The notes under the pieces: model-generated
The model's input: only the letters and a program-made list of their open reading frames with translations
Told to the model about the DNA's origin: nothing
Databases searched by the model: none
Position numbers and translations under genes: made by a program
NCBI GenBank assembly: GCA_030655315.1
Contig: JAURVT010000005.1
Span: 1 to 64,000 of the forward strand
DNA length: 64,000 nucleotides
Source of the DNA: Nocardioidaceae bacterium
Lineage (GTDB): Bacteria; Actinomycetota; Actinomycetes; Propionibacteriales; Nocardioidaceae
Direction of reading: 5' to 3'
Part shown: positions 34,026-44,768 of the stretch, one piece after another
How the letters are laid out: every line of letters begins with the position of its first letter
Position numbering within the stretch: position 1 is the stretch's first letter

Positions 34026-34943
34026 ATGACCTCCCCGCTCGCCACGCCCGCGGCGCCGTTCGGACGGGTGCTCACCGCGATGGTGACGCCCTTCGCCCCC
34101 GACGGGTCGCTCGACCTCCCGGCCGCGCAGAAGGTGGCGAGCCACCTGGTCGACGCCGGCAACGACGGCCTCGTCGTCAGCGGCACCACGGGCGAGTCGC
34201 CGACGACCAACCCCGAGGAGGACGGCCGGCTGCTCACCGCCGTGCTCGAGGCGGTCGGCGACCGCGCCACCGTCGTCGCGGGCGTGGGCAACAACGACAC
34301 CGCCGCGTCGGCCCGCCTCGCGCGCCAGGCCGCGGCCGAGGGCGCGCACGGCCTGCTGCTCGTCTCGCCGTACTACAACAAGCCGCCCCAGGCGGGCCTG
34401 CTGCGGCACTTCGAGACCGTCACCGAGGCCGGCGGCGGCGTCCCGGTGATGCTCTACGACATCCCCGGGCGCACCGCCGTCCGGATCGCGCCCGAGACCT
34501 ACGTGGCGGTCGCGGCCGACGCCCGGGTCGTCGCGGTCAAGGACGCCGTCGGCGACGTCGCGGGCGGGTCGTGGGTGATGGCCGAGACCGGCCTGGCCCT
34601 GTACTCCGGCGATGACGCGCTCAACCTCGCCTGGCTCACGCACGGTGCCGCGGGCATCGTCTCGGTCGTCAGCCACGTCGCCGCGCCCCAGCTCGCGGCC
34701 ATGGTGACGGCCGTCGACGAGGGACGTCTGGTCGACGCGGTCGCGATCTACCGCGCGCTGCTGCCCGTGATCGGGGCGATCATGAGCCCGACGTCGCAGG
34801 GCGCGATCACCTCCAAGGCGAGCCTGCAGCTCCAGGGCGTCATCGAGCACCGCACCGTCCGGTCGCCCCTCGTGGAGGCCACCGACGACGAGGTCGCCGG
34901 CCTGCGGTCCGTGCTCGACCGCGCCGGGCTGCTGAAGGGTTGA
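34026..34943 (+). CDS. dapA: 4-hydroxy-tetrahydrodipicolinate synthase
   Basis: DapA condenses pyruvate with aspartate semialdehyde at the branch point to diaminopimelate and lysine. The 305-residue TIM-barrel product has the VSGTTGESPT motif, the catalytic Tyr in LLVSPYYNKP, the MLYDIPGRT loop, and the Schiff-base Lys in VVAVKDAVGD. The ATG at 34026 is preferred over a longer in-frame start inside the inverted repeat. RNase J follows immediately, the usual actinobacterial dapA-rnj pair. Confidence 0.97.
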   Translation: MTSPLATPAAPFGRVLTAMVTPFAPDGSLDLPAAQKVASHLVDAGNDGLVVSGTTGESPTTNPEEDGRLLTAVLEAVGDRATVVAGVGNNDTAASARLARQAAAEGAHGLLLVSPYYNKPPQAGLLRHFETVTEAGGGVPVMLYDIPGRTAVRIAPETYVAVAADARVVAVKDAVGDVAGGSWVMAETGLALYSGDDALNLAWLTHGAAGIVSVVSHVAAPQLAAMVTAVDEGRLVDAVAIYRALLPVIGAIMSPTSQGAITSKASLQLQGVIEHRTVRSPLVEATDDEVAGLRSVLDRAGLLKG

Positions 34944-34951
34944 CCCGCCGG

Positions 34952-36643
34952 ATGAGCCGGTCGTACCCCGAGCCGTCCGCACCCCCGCCGCTCGCCGAGG
35001 GAGGACTGCGGGTCACGCCCCTCGGCGGGGTCGGGGAGATCGGTCGCAACATGACCGTCTTCGAGCACGACGGCAAGCTGCTCGTGGTCGACTGCGGCGT
35101 CCTGTTCCCCGAGGACGACCAGCCCGGCGTCGACCTGATCCTCCCGGACTTCGACGCGATCCGCGGACGCCTCGACGACGTCGTCGCCATCGTGCTGACG
35201 CACGGCCACGAGGACCACATCGGCGCCGTGCCGTACCTGCTGCGCGAGCGCGGCGACATCCCGGTCGTCGGCAGCCGCCTGACCCTGGCCTTCGTCGCGT
35301 CCAAGCTGCGCGAGCACCGCCTGCGCGACGTCCCGACCCACGTCGTGGCCGAGGGTGACGTGCTGCAGATGGGGCCGTTCGAGATCGAGCTCGTCGCGGT
35401 CAACCACTCGATCCCGGACGCGCTCGCGGTCGCGATCCGCACCGTCGCCGGCGTCGTGCTGCACACGGGCGACTTCAAGATGGACCAGCTGCCGCTGGAC
35501 GGACGCATCACCGACCTCCGCGCGTTCGCCCGGCTGGGCGAGCAGGGCGTCGACCTGTTCCTGACCGACTCGACCAACGCGGACGTGCCGGGCTTCACCA
35601 CCACCGAGCGCGACATCACCCCGGCGCTCGACCGCGCGTTCGCCGCGAGCAGCGGACGGATCGTCGTCGCCTGCTTCGCCTCGCACGTGCACCGCGTGCA
35701 GCAGGTGCTCGACGCGGCCGTCCGGCACGGGCGCCAGGTCGCCTACATCGGCCGCTCGATGGTCCGCAACATGGCCATCGCCCGCGAGCTGGGCTACCTG
35801 CACGTGCCCGACGGCGTGCTCGTCGACGGCCGGAAGATCGGGGACCACCGCCCCGAGGACCTCGTCCTGGTCTCGACGGGCAGCCAGGGCGAGCCGATGG
35901 CCGCGCTGTCGCGGATGGCCGGCAGCACCCACGACCGCGTGGACATCGTCGAGGGCGACACCGTCGTGCTCGCGTCGTCGATGATCCCGGGCAACGAGAG
36001 CGCGATCTACCGCGTGATCGACGGCCTCACACGCCTCGGCGCGCGGGTGGTGCACCAGGGCAACGCGCTCGTGCACGTCTCGGGGCACGCCTCGGCCGGC
36101 GAGCTCCTCTACTGCTACAACGTCGTCCGCCCGTCCCACGTGATGCCGGTGCACGGCGAGGTGCGGCACCTGCACGCCAACGCCGCCCTGGCCCGCGCCA
36201 CGGGCGTCCCGGCCGACCGGGTGCTGCTCGTCGAGGACGGCGACGTGGTCGACCTCGTCGACGGTCGCGCGTCCGTGGTGGGCCGGGTCGACTGCGGCTA
36301 CGTCTACGTCGACGGCTCCTCGGTCGGTGCCGTCACCGAGGCCGAGCTCGAGGACCGCCGCATCCTGCGCGACGAGGGCTTCATCTCCGTGATCGTCGCG
36401 ATCGACTCCGGCACCGGCACGATCATCACCGGGCCGTCGGTCCAGGCGCGGGGCTTCGCCGAGGACGACGCCGTCCTCGCCGAGGTCGTGCCCCGCATCA
36501 CCGAGGCACTCACGACCGCCCTCGGCGACGGCGTCCGCGACCCCCACCAGCTGCAGCAGGTCATGCGCCGCACCGTCGGTCGCTGGGTCTCCGGCGCCCA
36601 CCGGCGTCGTCCGATGATCCTGCCGGTGGTGCTCGAGGCCTGA
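34952..36643 (+). CDS. rnj: Ribonuclease J
   Basis: This metallo-beta-lactamase/beta-CASP ribonuclease has 5'-exo- and endonuclease activity in mRNA decay and rRNA maturation. The 563-residue product contains GGVGEIGRNMTVFE, the zinc motif HGHEDHIG (about residues 84-91), HTGDFKMD, TDSTNAD, the beta-CASP region with STGSQGEP and a C-terminal dimerisation domain. ATG 34952 was chosen because GAAGGG is suitably spaced; a TTG at 34940 overlapping the dapA stop is the alternative, adding four residues. Confidence 0.96.
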   Translation: MSRSYPEPSAPPPLAEGGLRVTPLGGVGEIGRNMTVFEHDGKLLVVDCGVLFPEDDQPGVDLILPDFDAIRGRLDDVVAIVLTHGHEDHIGAVPYLLRERGDIPVVGSRLTLAFVASKLREHRLRDVPTHVVAEGDVLQMGPFEIELVAVNHSIPDALAVAIRTVAGVVLHTGDFKMDQLPLDGRITDLRAFARLGEQGVDLFLTDSTNADVPGFTTTERDITPALDRAFAASSGRIVVACFASHVHRVQQVLDAAVRHGRQVAYIGRSMVRNMAIARELGYLHVPDGVLVDGRKIGDHRPEDLVLVSTGSQGEPMAALSRMAGSTHDRVDIVEGDTVVLASSMIPGNESAIYRVIDGLTRLGARVVHQGNALVHVSGHASAGELLYCYNVVRPSHVMPVHGEVRHLHANAALARATGVPADRVLLVEDGDVVDLVDGRASVVGRVDCGYVYVDGSSVGAVTEAELEDRRILRDEGFISVIVAIDSGTGTIITGPSVQARGFAEDDAVLAEVVPRITEALTTALGDGVRDPHQLQQVMRRTVGRWVSGAHRRRPMILPVVLEA

Positions 36644-36757
36644 GCCTCTTCGTCCGGTGGTTCTGGTGCGGCGCCGCAGAGGTGCGCGCCGACAGGCACC
36701 GACGGACGGGGTGGGAGCCGGCTGGCCGTGCCGGCCGCGAGGCCCGGCCCGCCGCGC

Positions 36758-38614
36758 TCACCGCTCGGCAGCGGTCAGCCAGGCCACCCCATAGGGCCGA
36801 AGCCACACGTCGTCACCCTCACGAGGCAGCGGTCCCCCGCCCACGTGGTCGTGCGCCGACCCGTCCAGCCCGACGGCTGCCAGCGCGTGCGCCGGGACGC
36901 GGACGGCCGCGTCGCCGACGTTGTAGAGGCTGAGCAGCGGTCCGAGCGGGTGGCGGCGCAGGGTGGTGAAGACCGCCGGGTCGACCGGGTCGAGCACCTC
37001 GGTGGCCACCGACGCGTGCAGGCGAGGCAGGCCGCGGCGGGCGGCCACCAGGGCGTCGAGACCGGGGCGGACGGCGTGCTCGTCGACCGCGGGCCAGGGC
37101 ATCGGCGGGCGGTGCGCCCAGCGGTTGTCGTCGGCGTGGGCGGGGTCGTCGGCCCAGGACTCGTCGTTGGTGAGCCCGATCTCGTCGCCCATCCACAGGA
37201 CGGGGAGGCCGCCGAAGCCCAGCACCAGGGCGTGCGCGAGGAGCACCCGGTCGCGGCCGTGCGGGTCGCCCGAGCCGAGGCCGGCCAGGGACGCCAGGCT
37301 GCCCGAGATCCGCCGGTCGCCGGTGGCCTCGTTCTCCTGGAACACCAGCCCGTCGGACCAGGAGCCCGGGAAGTCGCCGGCGTAGAACTCCGACAGGAAC
37401 CGCCGGTGGGCGAACCCGTCCAGGCCCGCGGCCGCGGCGTCCTCGTCCGAGACCGCCCATCCGATGTCGTCGTGGCAGCGGGCGTAGACCACCCAGGCGG
37501 TCGTCGACGGGGGAGCGGGCAGCTGCTGCAGCGCGTGGGACGACATCCGGGCGTCACGGGTCGCGAGCATCGACCAGAGGTGGACCATCAGCACGTTGTG
37601 GTAGGCGAGGTCGCTCACCTTGCCGTGGTGCCGCCCGCGGCCCAGGTAGGCCGGGAGGTCCTGGGGGCCGACGATCGCCTCGGCCTTGAGGACGACCGCG
37701 GGGCAGGCGATCCGCGCGACGGTGCGCAGCGCCTGGGTGAGGGCGTGCACCGACGGGAGGTTCTGCGAGCTGGTGCCCATCTCCTTGGCGATGAACGCGA
37801 TCGCGTCGAGGCGCAGCACCTCCACGCCGTGGTTGGCGAGGTCGAGCACGACCGCCGCGTACTCGGCCAGCACGTCGGGGTTGGACCAGTCGACGTCCCA
37901 CTGGAAGTCGTTGAAGGTGGTCCAGACCCAGCCGTCGAGCTCGGCGTCGAAGGTGAAGCTGCCGGGCGCGAAGTCGGGGAACACCTCGGGCAGCGTGCGC
38001 TCGTAGGCGTCGGGGACGGTGCGGTCGGGGAAGACCAGGAAGTAGTCGCGGTAGCGCTGCTCCCCGGCGCGCGCCCTGCGGGCCCACTCGTGCTCGCGCG
38101 CCACGTGGTTGAGCACGAGGTCGAGGCACAGGCTGATCCCGTGGGCGCGCAGCGTCGACGTCAGCCCGCGCAGGTCGGCCGTCGTACCGAGGTCGGGACG
38201 GACGGTGCCGTAGTCCATCACCGCGTAGCCGCCGTCGCTGTTGCCCGGCCGCGGCTGCAGCAGCGGCATCAGGTGCAGGTAGGTGACGCCGAGGTCGTCC
38301 AGGTACCCGACGCGTGCGGCGACGTCGGCGAGCGTGCCGGCGAACCGCTCGGCGTAGGCGGCGTAGCCGAGGGCGTCCGGGCGCTGGAACCAGTCCGGCG
38401 CGAGCGAGCGCCTCAGGTCGAGGGCGTGGAGCTCGTCGTCCCGCGCCGCGAAGCCGTCGGCGGCGAGCCCGACGAGCCGGTCGGCCACGGCCTCGGGGTC
38501 GTCGTACAGCCCGGTGAGGGCCTCGACCAGGTCGGGCCGCCAGCGCTCGACCCGCGCCTCCAGCACCTCCCTGCGGTGCGGGGGGAGGCCGGTGAGGGTG
38601 TCGTCGAGTTCCAT
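36758..38614 (-). CDS. Amylosucrase-like GH13 enzyme
   Basis: The 618-residue product has the features of GH13 subfamily 4: an N-terminal helical domain, YLHLMPLLQPRPGNSDGGYAV, LDLVLNH, VLRLDAIAF with nucleophile Asp270, VLKAEAIVG with the general acid Glu, and YARCHDDIGWA with the transition-state Asp. Amylosucrases transfer glucose from sucrose to make alpha-1,4-glucan; sucrose hydrolases look almost identical, so specificity is uncertain. There is no signal peptide, so it acts in the cytoplasm. It is divergent from ftsK and stands alone, without sugar-transport genes nearby. Confidence 0.88.
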   Translation of the reverse strand: MELDDTLTGLPPHRREVLEARVERWRPDLVEALTGLYDDPEAVADRLVGLAADGFAARDDELHALDLRRSLAPDWFQRPDALGYAAYAERFAGTLADVAARVGYLDDLGVTYLHLMPLLQPRPGNSDGGYAVMDYGTVRPDLGTTADLRGLTSTLRAHGISLCLDLVLNHVAREHEWARRARAGEQRYRDYFLVFPDRTVPDAYERTLPEVFPDFAPGSFTFDAELDGWVWTTFNDFQWDVDWSNPDVLAEYAAVVLDLANHGVEVLRLDAIAFIAKEMGTSSQNLPSVHALTQALRTVARIACPAVVLKAEAIVGPQDLPAYLGRGRHHGKVSDLAYHNVLMVHLWSMLATRDARMSSHALQQLPAPPSTTAWVVYARCHDDIGWAVSDEDAAAAGLDGFAHRRFLSEFYAGDFPGSWSDGLVFQENEATGDRRISGSLASLAGLGSGDPHGRDRVLLAHALVLGFGGLPVLWMGDEIGLTNDESWADDPAHADDNRWAHRPPMPWPAVDEHAVRPGLDALVAARRGLPRLHASVATEVLDPVDPAVFTTLRRHPLGPLLSLYNVGDAAVRVPAHALAAVGLDGSAHDHVGGGPLPREGDDVWLRPYGVAWLTAAER

Positions 38615-38678
38615 GTCCGCCCTGGGTTTGGGTGCCCGCGCCCGGCGTGGGATGCCTGGGGCTGGTGTGGTCCGACCC

Positions 38679-38684
38679 TAGGGT
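38679..38684 (+). promoter_or_regulatory. -10 element TAGGGT for ftsK (leaderless)
   Basis: TAGGGT is 6 nt before the ATG at 38691, again consistent with a leaderless transcript. Confidence 0.5.
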
Positions 38685-38690
38685 GCTGAC

Positions 38691-41288
38691 ATGGCGACCC
38701 GCACGTCTTCCCCACCGCGGGCGCGCAGCAACGCGCGCACGCGGTCGTCCGGCAGCCAGGCCAAGAAAGCGCCCCAGGGCAAGCGTCCTTCGCAGAACAA
38801 GCGGAGCACGCCACCCCGGCGCACCGGACCTGGACCAGTTCCGCGCGCCCTGATGGCGCTCGGCCGAGGGCTCGTCGCCCTGTGGCTGGGCGTCGCCGGC
38901 GTGGTCGGGGCGGTGGCCCGGAGCATCGGGTCGGCCGCCCGCGACCTCGAGCCCGAGCAGCGCCGGGACGGCGTGGGGCTCGGCCTGATCGGGCTGTCGG
39001 TCGTCGTCGCCGCGTCGATCTGGTGGCACGTGCCCGGAGGCGTCGGCCGCTTCCTGCGCGAGGCCGTCACCGGCAGCGTCGGCGTGCTCGGGTGGGCGGT
39101 CCCGATCGTCCTGCTCGTCATCGCGTGGCGCACGCTGCGCCACCCCGACGCCAACGGTCCCGCGGGCCGTCAGGTCATCGGCTGGGGCTCCATCACCGCC
39201 GGCGTCCTCGGCCTGGTGCACATCGCCCACGGCCTGCCGCGGCCCTCGGACCGCGCCACCGACCCGCAGGTGCTCAGCGAGGCCGGCGGTGCCGTCGGCT
39301 ACGTCGTCTCGGCGCTGCTCGTCGACCTGTTCCGCACCACCTACGTCGCGGTGCCGCTGCTGGTGCTCGTCACCGTCTTCGGGGTCCTGGTGGTCACCGC
39401 CACCCCGATCTACGCGATCCCGCGCCGGCTCGCCGAGCTGCGCGACGCCGCGCTCGGCCGGCACGACGACGAGGCCGCCGAGGACGACGGCCAGATCGCG
39501 GCCGACGCCTCCACCAAGCCGCTCACCCGCACCCGGCGCAAGAAGGCGCCGGCCGGAGAGACCGAGGAGGAGCGCGAGGAGCGCCTGCGCGCCTACGACA
39601 GCGCGCTCGTCGACGACGTCGACCCCGCAGCCGCGCCGGTCGACGCCGCCCACCCCGTGCCCGACCTGCACGGCACCGCCGCACCCCGCCGCGCACCGGC
39701 CCGTCCGGGCGTCGTGCCCGACGAGGTCGCGCCCGAGCCGGTCGTCGACGAGCAGGAGGCCGTCGAGCTTCCGCCGATGACCCCGCTCCCGGCCCGCGCC
39801 GAGCAGCTCGCGCTGTCCGGCGACGTGGTCTACACGCTGCCCAGCAGCGACGTGCTCCGCGAGGGCACGCCCCACAAGGCGCGCTCCAAGGCCTCCGACG
39901 ACGTCGTCGGCCGTCTCACCGAGGTGCTCTCGCAGTTCCAGATCGACGCCGAGGTCACCGGGTACACCCGGGGTCCCACGGTCACCCGCTACGAGATCGA
40001 GCTCGGCCCGGCGGTCAAGGTCGAGAAGATCACCGCGCTGACCAAGAACATCTCGTACGCCGTCGCCTCCAACGAGGTCCGGATCCTGTCGCCCATCCCG
40101 GGCAAGTCCGCGATCGGCGTCGAGATCCCCAACGTCGACAAGGAGATCGTGTCGCTCGGCGACGTGCTCCGGTCGGGCAAGGCCCGCGGCGACCACCACC
40201 CGATGGTGGTCGGCCTCGGCAAGGACGTCGAGGGCGGCTTCGTGGTCGCCAACCTCGCCAAGATGCCGCACCTGCTGGTGGCCGGCGCCACCGGCTCGGG
40301 CAAGTCGAGCTTCATCAACTCGATGATCTCCTCGATCCTCATGCGGGCCACGCCCGACGAGGTCCGGATGATCATGGTCGATCCCAAGCGGGTCGAGCTC
40401 ACCGCCTACGAGGGCGTCCCGCACCTCATCACGCCGATCATCACGAGCCCGAAGAAGGCCTCGGAGGCCCTGCAGTGGGTCGTGCGCGAGATGGACATGC
40501 GCTACGACGACCTCGCCAACTTCGGCTTCCGCCACGTCGACGAGTTCAACAAGGCGGTCCGCTCGGGCAAGCTCGAGGCGCCCCCCGGCAGCGAGCGCGT
40601 GCTCACGCCGTACCCGTACCTGCTGGTCGTCGTCGACGAGCTCGCCGACCTGATGATGGTCGCCCCGCGCGACGTCGAGGACGCGATCGTCCGCATCACC
40701 CAGCTCGCCCGCGCGGCCGGCATCCACCTGGTGCTCGCCACGCAGCGACCCAGCGTCGACGTCGTCACCGGCCTGATCAAGGCCAACGTGCCCAGCCGGC
40801 TGGCGTTCGCCACGTCGTCGCTGGCCGACAGCCGCGTCGTGCTAGACCAGCCCGGTGCCGAGAAGCTGGTCGGCCTGGGCGACGGCCTGTTCCTGCCGAT
40901 GGGCGCGAGCAAGTCGATGCGCATGCAGGGCGCCTGGATCACCGAGACCGAGATCCAGCACGTCGTGGAGCACTGCAAGGAGCAGCTGCAGCCGGTCTAC
41001 CGCGAGGACGTCACCGTGCAGGCGACGGCCAAGCGCGACCTCGACGACGACATCGGCGACGACATGGACCTCGTGGTCGCCGCGATCGAGCTGGTCGTCT
41101 CGACGCAGTTCGGCTCGACGTCGATGCTGCAGCGCAAGCTCAGGGTCGGGTTCGCCAAGGCGGGCCGGCTCATGGACATCCTCGAGTCCCGCGGGGTCGT
41201 CGGCCCCAGCGAGGGCTCCAAGGCGCGGGACGTCCTCGTCAAGCCCGACGAGGTCGACGGCGTCGTCGCCACCATCCAGGGGGAGTGA
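38691..41288 (+). CDS. ftsK: DNA translocase FtsK/SpoIIIE
   Basis: This is a membrane-anchored, septum-associated DNA pump for chromosome segregation. The 865-residue product has a basic N terminus, about four transmembrane helices (residues 50-240), an acidic/Pro linker, and the motor: the alpha region, Walker [10 protein letters not shown] near residue 532, Walker [22 protein letters not shown], and a C-terminal winged-helix gamma domain ([21 protein letters not shown]) that reads polar DNA motifs. The RodZ-like gene starts 5 nt downstream. Confidence 0.97.
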   Translation: MATRTSSPPRARSNARTRSSGSQAKKAPQGKRPSQNKRSTPPRRTGPGPVPRALMALGRGLVALWLGVAGVVGAVARSIGSAARDLEPEQRRDGVGLGLIGLSVVVAASIWWHVPGGVGRFLREAVTGSVGVLGWAVPIVLLVIAWRTLRHPDANGPAGRQVIGWGSITAGVLGLVHIAHGLPRPSDRATDPQVLSEAGGAVGYVVSALLVDLFRTTYVAVPLLVLVTVFGVLVVTATPIYAIPRRLAELRDAALGRHDDEAAEDDGQIAADASTKPLTRTRRKKAPAGETEEEREERLRAYDSALVDDVDPAAAPVDAAHPVPDLHGTAAPRRAPARPGVVPDEVAPEPVVDEQEAVELPPMTPLPARAEQLALSGDVVYTLPSSDVLREGTPHKARSKASDDVVGRLTEVLSQFQIDAEVTGYTRGPTVTRYEIELGPAVKVEKITALTKNISYAVASNEVRILSPIPGKSAIGVEIPNVDKEIVSLGDVLRSGKARGDHHPMVVGLGKDVEGGFVVANLAKMPHLLVAGATGSGKSSFINSMISSILMRATPDEVRMIMVDPKRVELTAYEGVPHLITPIITSPKKASEALQWVVREMDMRYDDLANFGFRHVDEFNKAVRSGKLEAPPGSERVLTPYPYLLVVVDELADLMMVAPRDVEDAIVRITQLARAAGIHLVLATQRPSVDVVTGLIKANVPSRLAFATSSLADSRVVLDQPGAEKLVGLGDGLFLPMGASKSMRMQGAWITETEIQHVVEHCKEQLQPVYREDVTVQATAKRDLDDDIGDDMDLVVAAIELVVSTQFGSTSMLQRKLRVGFAKAGRLMDILESRGVVGPSEGSKARDVLVKPDEVDGVVATIQGE

Positions 41289-41293
41289 TCGCG

Positions 41294-43000
41294 ATGGACG
41301 AGCAGCACGTGGGAGACCCGGTCGAGGTGCGGCGCAACGGCGCCCTGCTCGGCGTGGTGGGGGTCGGCGCCGTGGCGCTGGCGCTCGCGTACGGCTGGCG
41401 CGGCCTGGACGGGTCGCCGCTGGCGCTCGTCGTGGCGGTGCCCCTGCTGCTGGTGGGCGCGGTGTTCGTCGTCGCCGCCCTCGACGCCCGCAGCCCCGTG
41501 ATGGTCGTCGACCTGCACGGCTTCCGCTACCGCGACGGCCGGTCCTGGACCGGCGTGCCGTGGTCGGACGTCGTCGCCGTGTCGGTGACCCGTCACCGCC
41601 GCCCGTGGCAGGACGGCGAGGTCGACGTCGACCTGCGGTCCGGCGAGCGCTTCACCACCCGGGTGGGTCTGTCCACCCCCGTCACCCCCGACGTCGTGGG
41701 CCGCCTGCGCGAGCTCGCCGACGGCCGTGCGGTCGTCGCCGAGGTCGTCCCGGCGTCCGGCGCCGCACCCGCCGTCGAGACGGTCGAGGCCGTCCCGGTC
41801 GAGGCCGGCGACGTCCCGCAGCCGTTCGAGGCCGCCGAGCCGCGGCCGTCGGAGCACGTCTACGACGAGGTCTACGACCAGGAGCTCGACCCCGAGCCCG
41901 TGCGCGGCCACGAGGGCACCCCGGCCCGGGCCGCCGAGCCCGAGCCCGAGGAGGCGCCCGAGCCCGAGCAGGAGCGCCCCCTGCGTCCCGCCGCGCGGCT
42001 CGTCGCCACCGCCACCGCCGCCGTCGCGCGCCGCGCGATCCGGGCCAACCTGGTGCGCGACACCCCGCCCACGATGGGGGCCACCGCACTGCAGCACGAC
42101 CTCGACCTCGACCACGACCGCGGCCACCTGTGGCTGCCCGAGGCGCGTCACCTCGACCCGCGCACCGACCGCCCCGGCCTGGTGCTCGAGGCCGCGCCGC
42201 CGCTGCGCGAGCCCGAGCCCGTCGAGGGCCCGCCGCCCGTCGTCTGGACCCCCGACGTCCCCGAGGTCGCCGTCGTCGGCGAGCAGGTGGCGACGGCCCG
42301 TCGTCGCCTCGGCCTGAGCGTCGACGCGATGTCGGACCGCACCCGCATCCGCCCGCACGTCATCGAGGCCATCGAGATCGACGACTTCGCGCCGTGCGGA
42401 GGCGACTTCTACGCCCGCGGACACCTGCGCAGCCTCGCCCGCATCCTCGGCATGGACGCCGACGCGCTGGTGGCGGACTACGACGCGCACTACGCCCAGG
42501 CCCCGGTCGGCGCGCGACGCGTCTTCGAGGCCGAGCTGGCCACCGGGCCCAAGCCCTCCATCCGGCTGACCACCGGCGGCCCCAACTGGGGCGCGCTGCT
42601 GGGCGTCGTGATGGTGCTCGCGATCATCTGGGGCCTCGGCCACCTGCTCACCGACCGCGGCGAGCAGCCGGCCGACTCCGTGGTCCCGGCACCGAGCGCC
42701 GCCGCCACCGAGCCCGCCGTCGACCCGTCCACGATGGCCGGTCTCGGCGCGCCCACCACCAACCAGCTGGTGCTGCGCGGACGCGGGGAGTCCACCCGCG
42801 TCGTCGTCCGCGACTCCGAGGGCGAGGCGGTCTGGTCCGGACGCCTCGCCGACGGCGACTCGGCGACCGTCCGACTCGTCGGCCGGGGGACCGTCACCGC
42901 GTCCGACGGCGGCGTCATCGCGGCCCGTGTCAACGACCGCTCCCTCGGCCGTCTCGGCGAGGCCGGCGAGCGTGTCGAGCGTCCCATCGGCAAGCGCTAG
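41294..43000 (+). CDS. RodZ-like helix-turn-helix membrane protein with an extra N-terminal two-helix/PH-like module
   Basis: The 568-residue product is longer than the usual RodZ-like protein after ftsK. Residues 1-60 hold two transmembrane helices, about 60-150 resemble a bacterial PH-like domain ([13 protein letters not shown]...WSDVVAVSV), and 155-325 are acidic/Pro-rich. Then comes the RodZ cytoplasmic HTH (from [11 protein letters not shown] near 332, with [16 protein letters not shown]), a transmembrane helix near 433-452 and a C-terminal beta domain ([16 protein letters not shown]). RodZ links cell-wall machinery to the cytoskeleton in rods; in actinobacteria its role is less clear. 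ATG 41294 has GGGGAG 8 nt upstream; GTG 41285 is the alternative. Confidence 0.85.
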   Translation: MDEQHVGDPVEVRRNGALLGVVGVGAVALALAYGWRGLDGSPLALVVAVPLLLVGAVFVVAALDARSPVMVVDLHGFRYRDGRSWTGVPWSDVVAVSVTRHRRPWQDGEVDVDLRSGERFTTRVGLSTPVTPDVVGRLRELADGRAVVAEVVPASGAAPAVETVEAVPVEAGDVPQPFEAAEPRPSEHVYDEVYDQELDPEPVRGHEGTPARAAEPEPEEAPEPEQERPLRPAARLVATATAAVARRAIRANLVRDTPPTMGATALQHDLDLDHDRGHLWLPEARHLDPRTDRPGLVLEAAPPLREPEPVEGPPPVVWTPDVPEVAVVGEQVATARRRLGLSVDAMSDRTRIRPHVIEAIEIDDFAPCGGDFYARGHLRSLARILGMDADALVADYDAHYAQAPVGARRVFEAELATGPKPSIRLTTGGPNWGALLGVVMVLAIIWGLGHLLTDRGEQPADSVVPAPSAAATEPAVDPSTMAGLGAPTTNQLVLRGRGESTRVVVRDSEGEAVWSGRLADGDSATVRLVGRGTVTASDGGVIAARVNDRSLGRLGEAGERVERPIGKR

Positions 43001-43012
43001 CCTCCGGCACCT

Positions 43013-43228
43013 GGCATCCGCCCCGGCGGCGTTCTCCTCCGTTCGACGAACAAGGGCAGCTCGCCTTCGCTCGTCGGCCTTGCCGGAGCGGCGCCAGGCA
43101 CCGGAGGTGGCCTGCGGACCGGCATCCGCCCCGGCGGCGTTCTCCTCCGCTCGACGACCAAGGGCAGTTCGCCTTCGCTCGTCGGCCTTGCCGGAGCGGC
43201 ACCAGGCACCGGAGGTGGCCTGCGGATC
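43013..43228. repeat. Two tandem 108-bp direct repeats (43013-43120 and 43121-43228)
   Basis: The two units abut exactly and differ at 5 of 108 positions. Each begins GGCATCCGCCCCGGCGGCGT and contains an arm that is inverted relative to sequence just before the first unit (CCTCCGG near 43001 versus CCGGAGG in each unit). The length is a multiple of three and the minus strand is open, but no start signals make it a credible gene. The rest of the 301-nt gap, to 43301, holds only the rimO promoter. Confidence 0.8.
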
Positions 43229-43286
43229 CGAGGTCGGCGGCGGGCCCCGGAGGTCGGGGTGGGATCGCGGGCTGGCGGAGGCCGCC

Positions 43287-43292
43287 TATCCT
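43287..43292 (+). promoter_or_regulatory. Possible -10 element TATCCT for rimO
   Basis: TATCCT lies 9 nt before the rimO ATG at 43302, giving a very short or absent leader. Confidence 0.4.
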
Positions 43293-43301
43293 GGGGGTCG
43301 C

Positions 43302-44768
43302 ATGACTGCCACCGAGAACGCCCCCGCCCCCACCAGCGTCGCGCTGGTCACCCTGGGCTGCGCCCGCAACGAGGTCGACTCCGAGGAGCTGGCCGCGCGC
43401 CTGGCCGGCGACGGGTTCGTCCTGGTCGCCGATCCCGCCGACGCCGAGACCGTCGTGGTCAACACCTGCGGGTTCGTCGAGGCCGCCAAGAAGGACTCGG
43501 TCGACACCGTCCTGGCCGCGGCCGACCTCAAGGACGGCAAGGCGCGCGCCGTCGTCGCCGTCGGCTGCATGGCCGAGCGTTACGGCAACGAGATGGCCGA
43601 GGCGCTGCCCGAGGCGGACGCGATCCTCGGCTTCGACAGCTACCCCGACATCGGCGACCGGCTCCGACGCATCCTGGCCGGCGACGCGCCCGAGCCGCAC
43701 GTGCCGGTCGACCGCCGCACGCTGCTGCCGATCACGCCGGTCGAGCGCGCTGCCTCCACCACGGTCGTGCCGGGCCACCGCGTCGCCGAGCCCGACCTGC
43801 CGGCCGGACTCGTCCCCGCCGGCGGTCCCGCCGCCGCGCGCATGCGGCTCACCAGCGGCCCGATGGCGCCGCTCAAGCTCGCCTCCGGCTGCGACCGTCG
43901 CTGCACGTTCTGCGCCATCCCGGCGTTCCGCGGCTCCTTCGTCTCCCGTCGCCCGTCCGACGTGCTCGCCGACGCCCGCTGGCTCGCGACGGAGGGTGCC
44001 AAGGAGCTGTTCCTGGTCAGCGAGAACTCCACCTCCTACGGCAAGGACCTCGGAGACCTGCGGCTGCTGGAGACGATGCTCCCCGAGCTCACCGCCGTGC
44101 CGGGCGTCGAGCGCGTGCGGGTGTCGTACCTGCAGCCGGCCGAGACCCGCCCCGGCCTCGTCGAGGTGATGGCCACGACCCCGGGCGTCGCCTCCTACTT
44201 CGACCTCTCCTTCCAGCACGCCTCGGCGCCCGTGCTGCGCCGCATGCGCCGGTTCGGCGATCCCGAGCGCTTCCTCGGGCTGCTCGAGCAGGTCCGGTCG
44301 CACGACCCCGCCGCAGGCATCCGCAGCAACGTGATCGTCGGCTTCCCCGGCGAGACCGAGGAGGACCTCGAGATCCTCTGCGACTTCCTCGTCGCCGCGA
44401 GGCTCGACGCGACCGGCGTCTTCGGCTACTCCGACGAGGACGGCACCGCCGCCGCCGACCTCGACGGCAAGCACGATGAGGACGAGGTGCTGGCCCGGGT
44501 GGACCACGTGAGCCGCCTGGTCGAGGAGCTCACCGACCAGCGCGCCGAGGAGCGGATCGGCGAGACCGTCGAGGTGCTCGTCGAGGACCTGACCGACGGC
44601 GTGGTGGGCCGAGCAGCGCACCAGGGCCCCGAGGTGGACGGCTGCGTCCGCCTCGTCGGCACCGGCGAGACCCCCCGGATCGGGTCCATGGTGGCCGCGA
44701 TCGTCACCGGCCACGACGGCATCGACCTCGTGGCCGAGCCCGTCGCGCCAGGGAGGACCGATGGCTGA
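43302..44768 (+). CDS. rimO: Ribosomal protein S12 methylthiotransferase
   Basis: RimO is a radical-SAM enzyme that methylthiolates an Asp of ribosomal protein S12. The 488-residue product has the N-terminal UPF0004 domain with three cluster Cys ([31 protein letters not shown]), the radical-SAM motif [11 protein letters not shown], and a C-terminal TRAM domain. The N-terminal insert between the first domains is longer than in E. coli, common in actinobacteria. It overlaps pgsA by 8 nt. Confidence 0.96.
   Translation: MTATENAPAPTSVALVTLGCARNEVDSEELAARLAGDGFVLVADPADAETVVVNTCGFVEAAKKDSVDTVLAAADLKDGKARAVVAVGCMAERYGNEMAEALPEADAILGFDSYPDIGDRLRRILAGDAPEPHVPVDRRTLLPITPVERAASTTVVPGHRVAEPDLPAGLVPAGGPAAARMRLTSGPMAPLKLASGCDRRCTFCAIPAFRGSFVSRRPSDVLADARWLATEGAKELFLVSENSTSYGKDLGDLRLLETMLPELTAVPGVERVRVSYLQPAETRPGLVEVMATTPGVASYFDLSFQHASAPVLRRMRRFGDPERFLGLLEQVRSHDPAAGIRSNVIVGFPGETEEDLEILCDFLVAARLDATGVFGYSDEDGTAAADLDGKHDEDEVLARVDHVSRLVEELTDQRAEERIGETVEVLVEDLTDGVVGRAAHQGPEVDGCVRLVGTGETPRIGSMVAAIVTGHDGIDLVAEPVAPGRTDG

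Noticed and set aside
34940-34951. TTG at 34940 as the RNase J start.
   Set aside because: It would overlap the dapA stop neatly, but the GAAGGG ribosome-binding site is spaced for ATG 34952; it is kept only as an alternative.
37554-40727. A minus-strand open frame of over 1000 codons spanning the amylosucrase and ftsK genes.
   Set aside because: It is antisense or out of frame to two genes with complete family motifs, and its translation is Arg/Gly/Asp low complexity typical of GC-rich shadow frames.
42997-43209. A small minus-strand ORF across the 108-bp tandem repeat.
   Set aside because: The frame is open because the repeat length is a multiple of three; no start signal or conserved protein supports it.
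43013-43228. The 108-bp tandem repeat as a CRISPR array.
   Set aside because: There are only two directly abutting units, no short repeat/spacer alternation and no cas genes.
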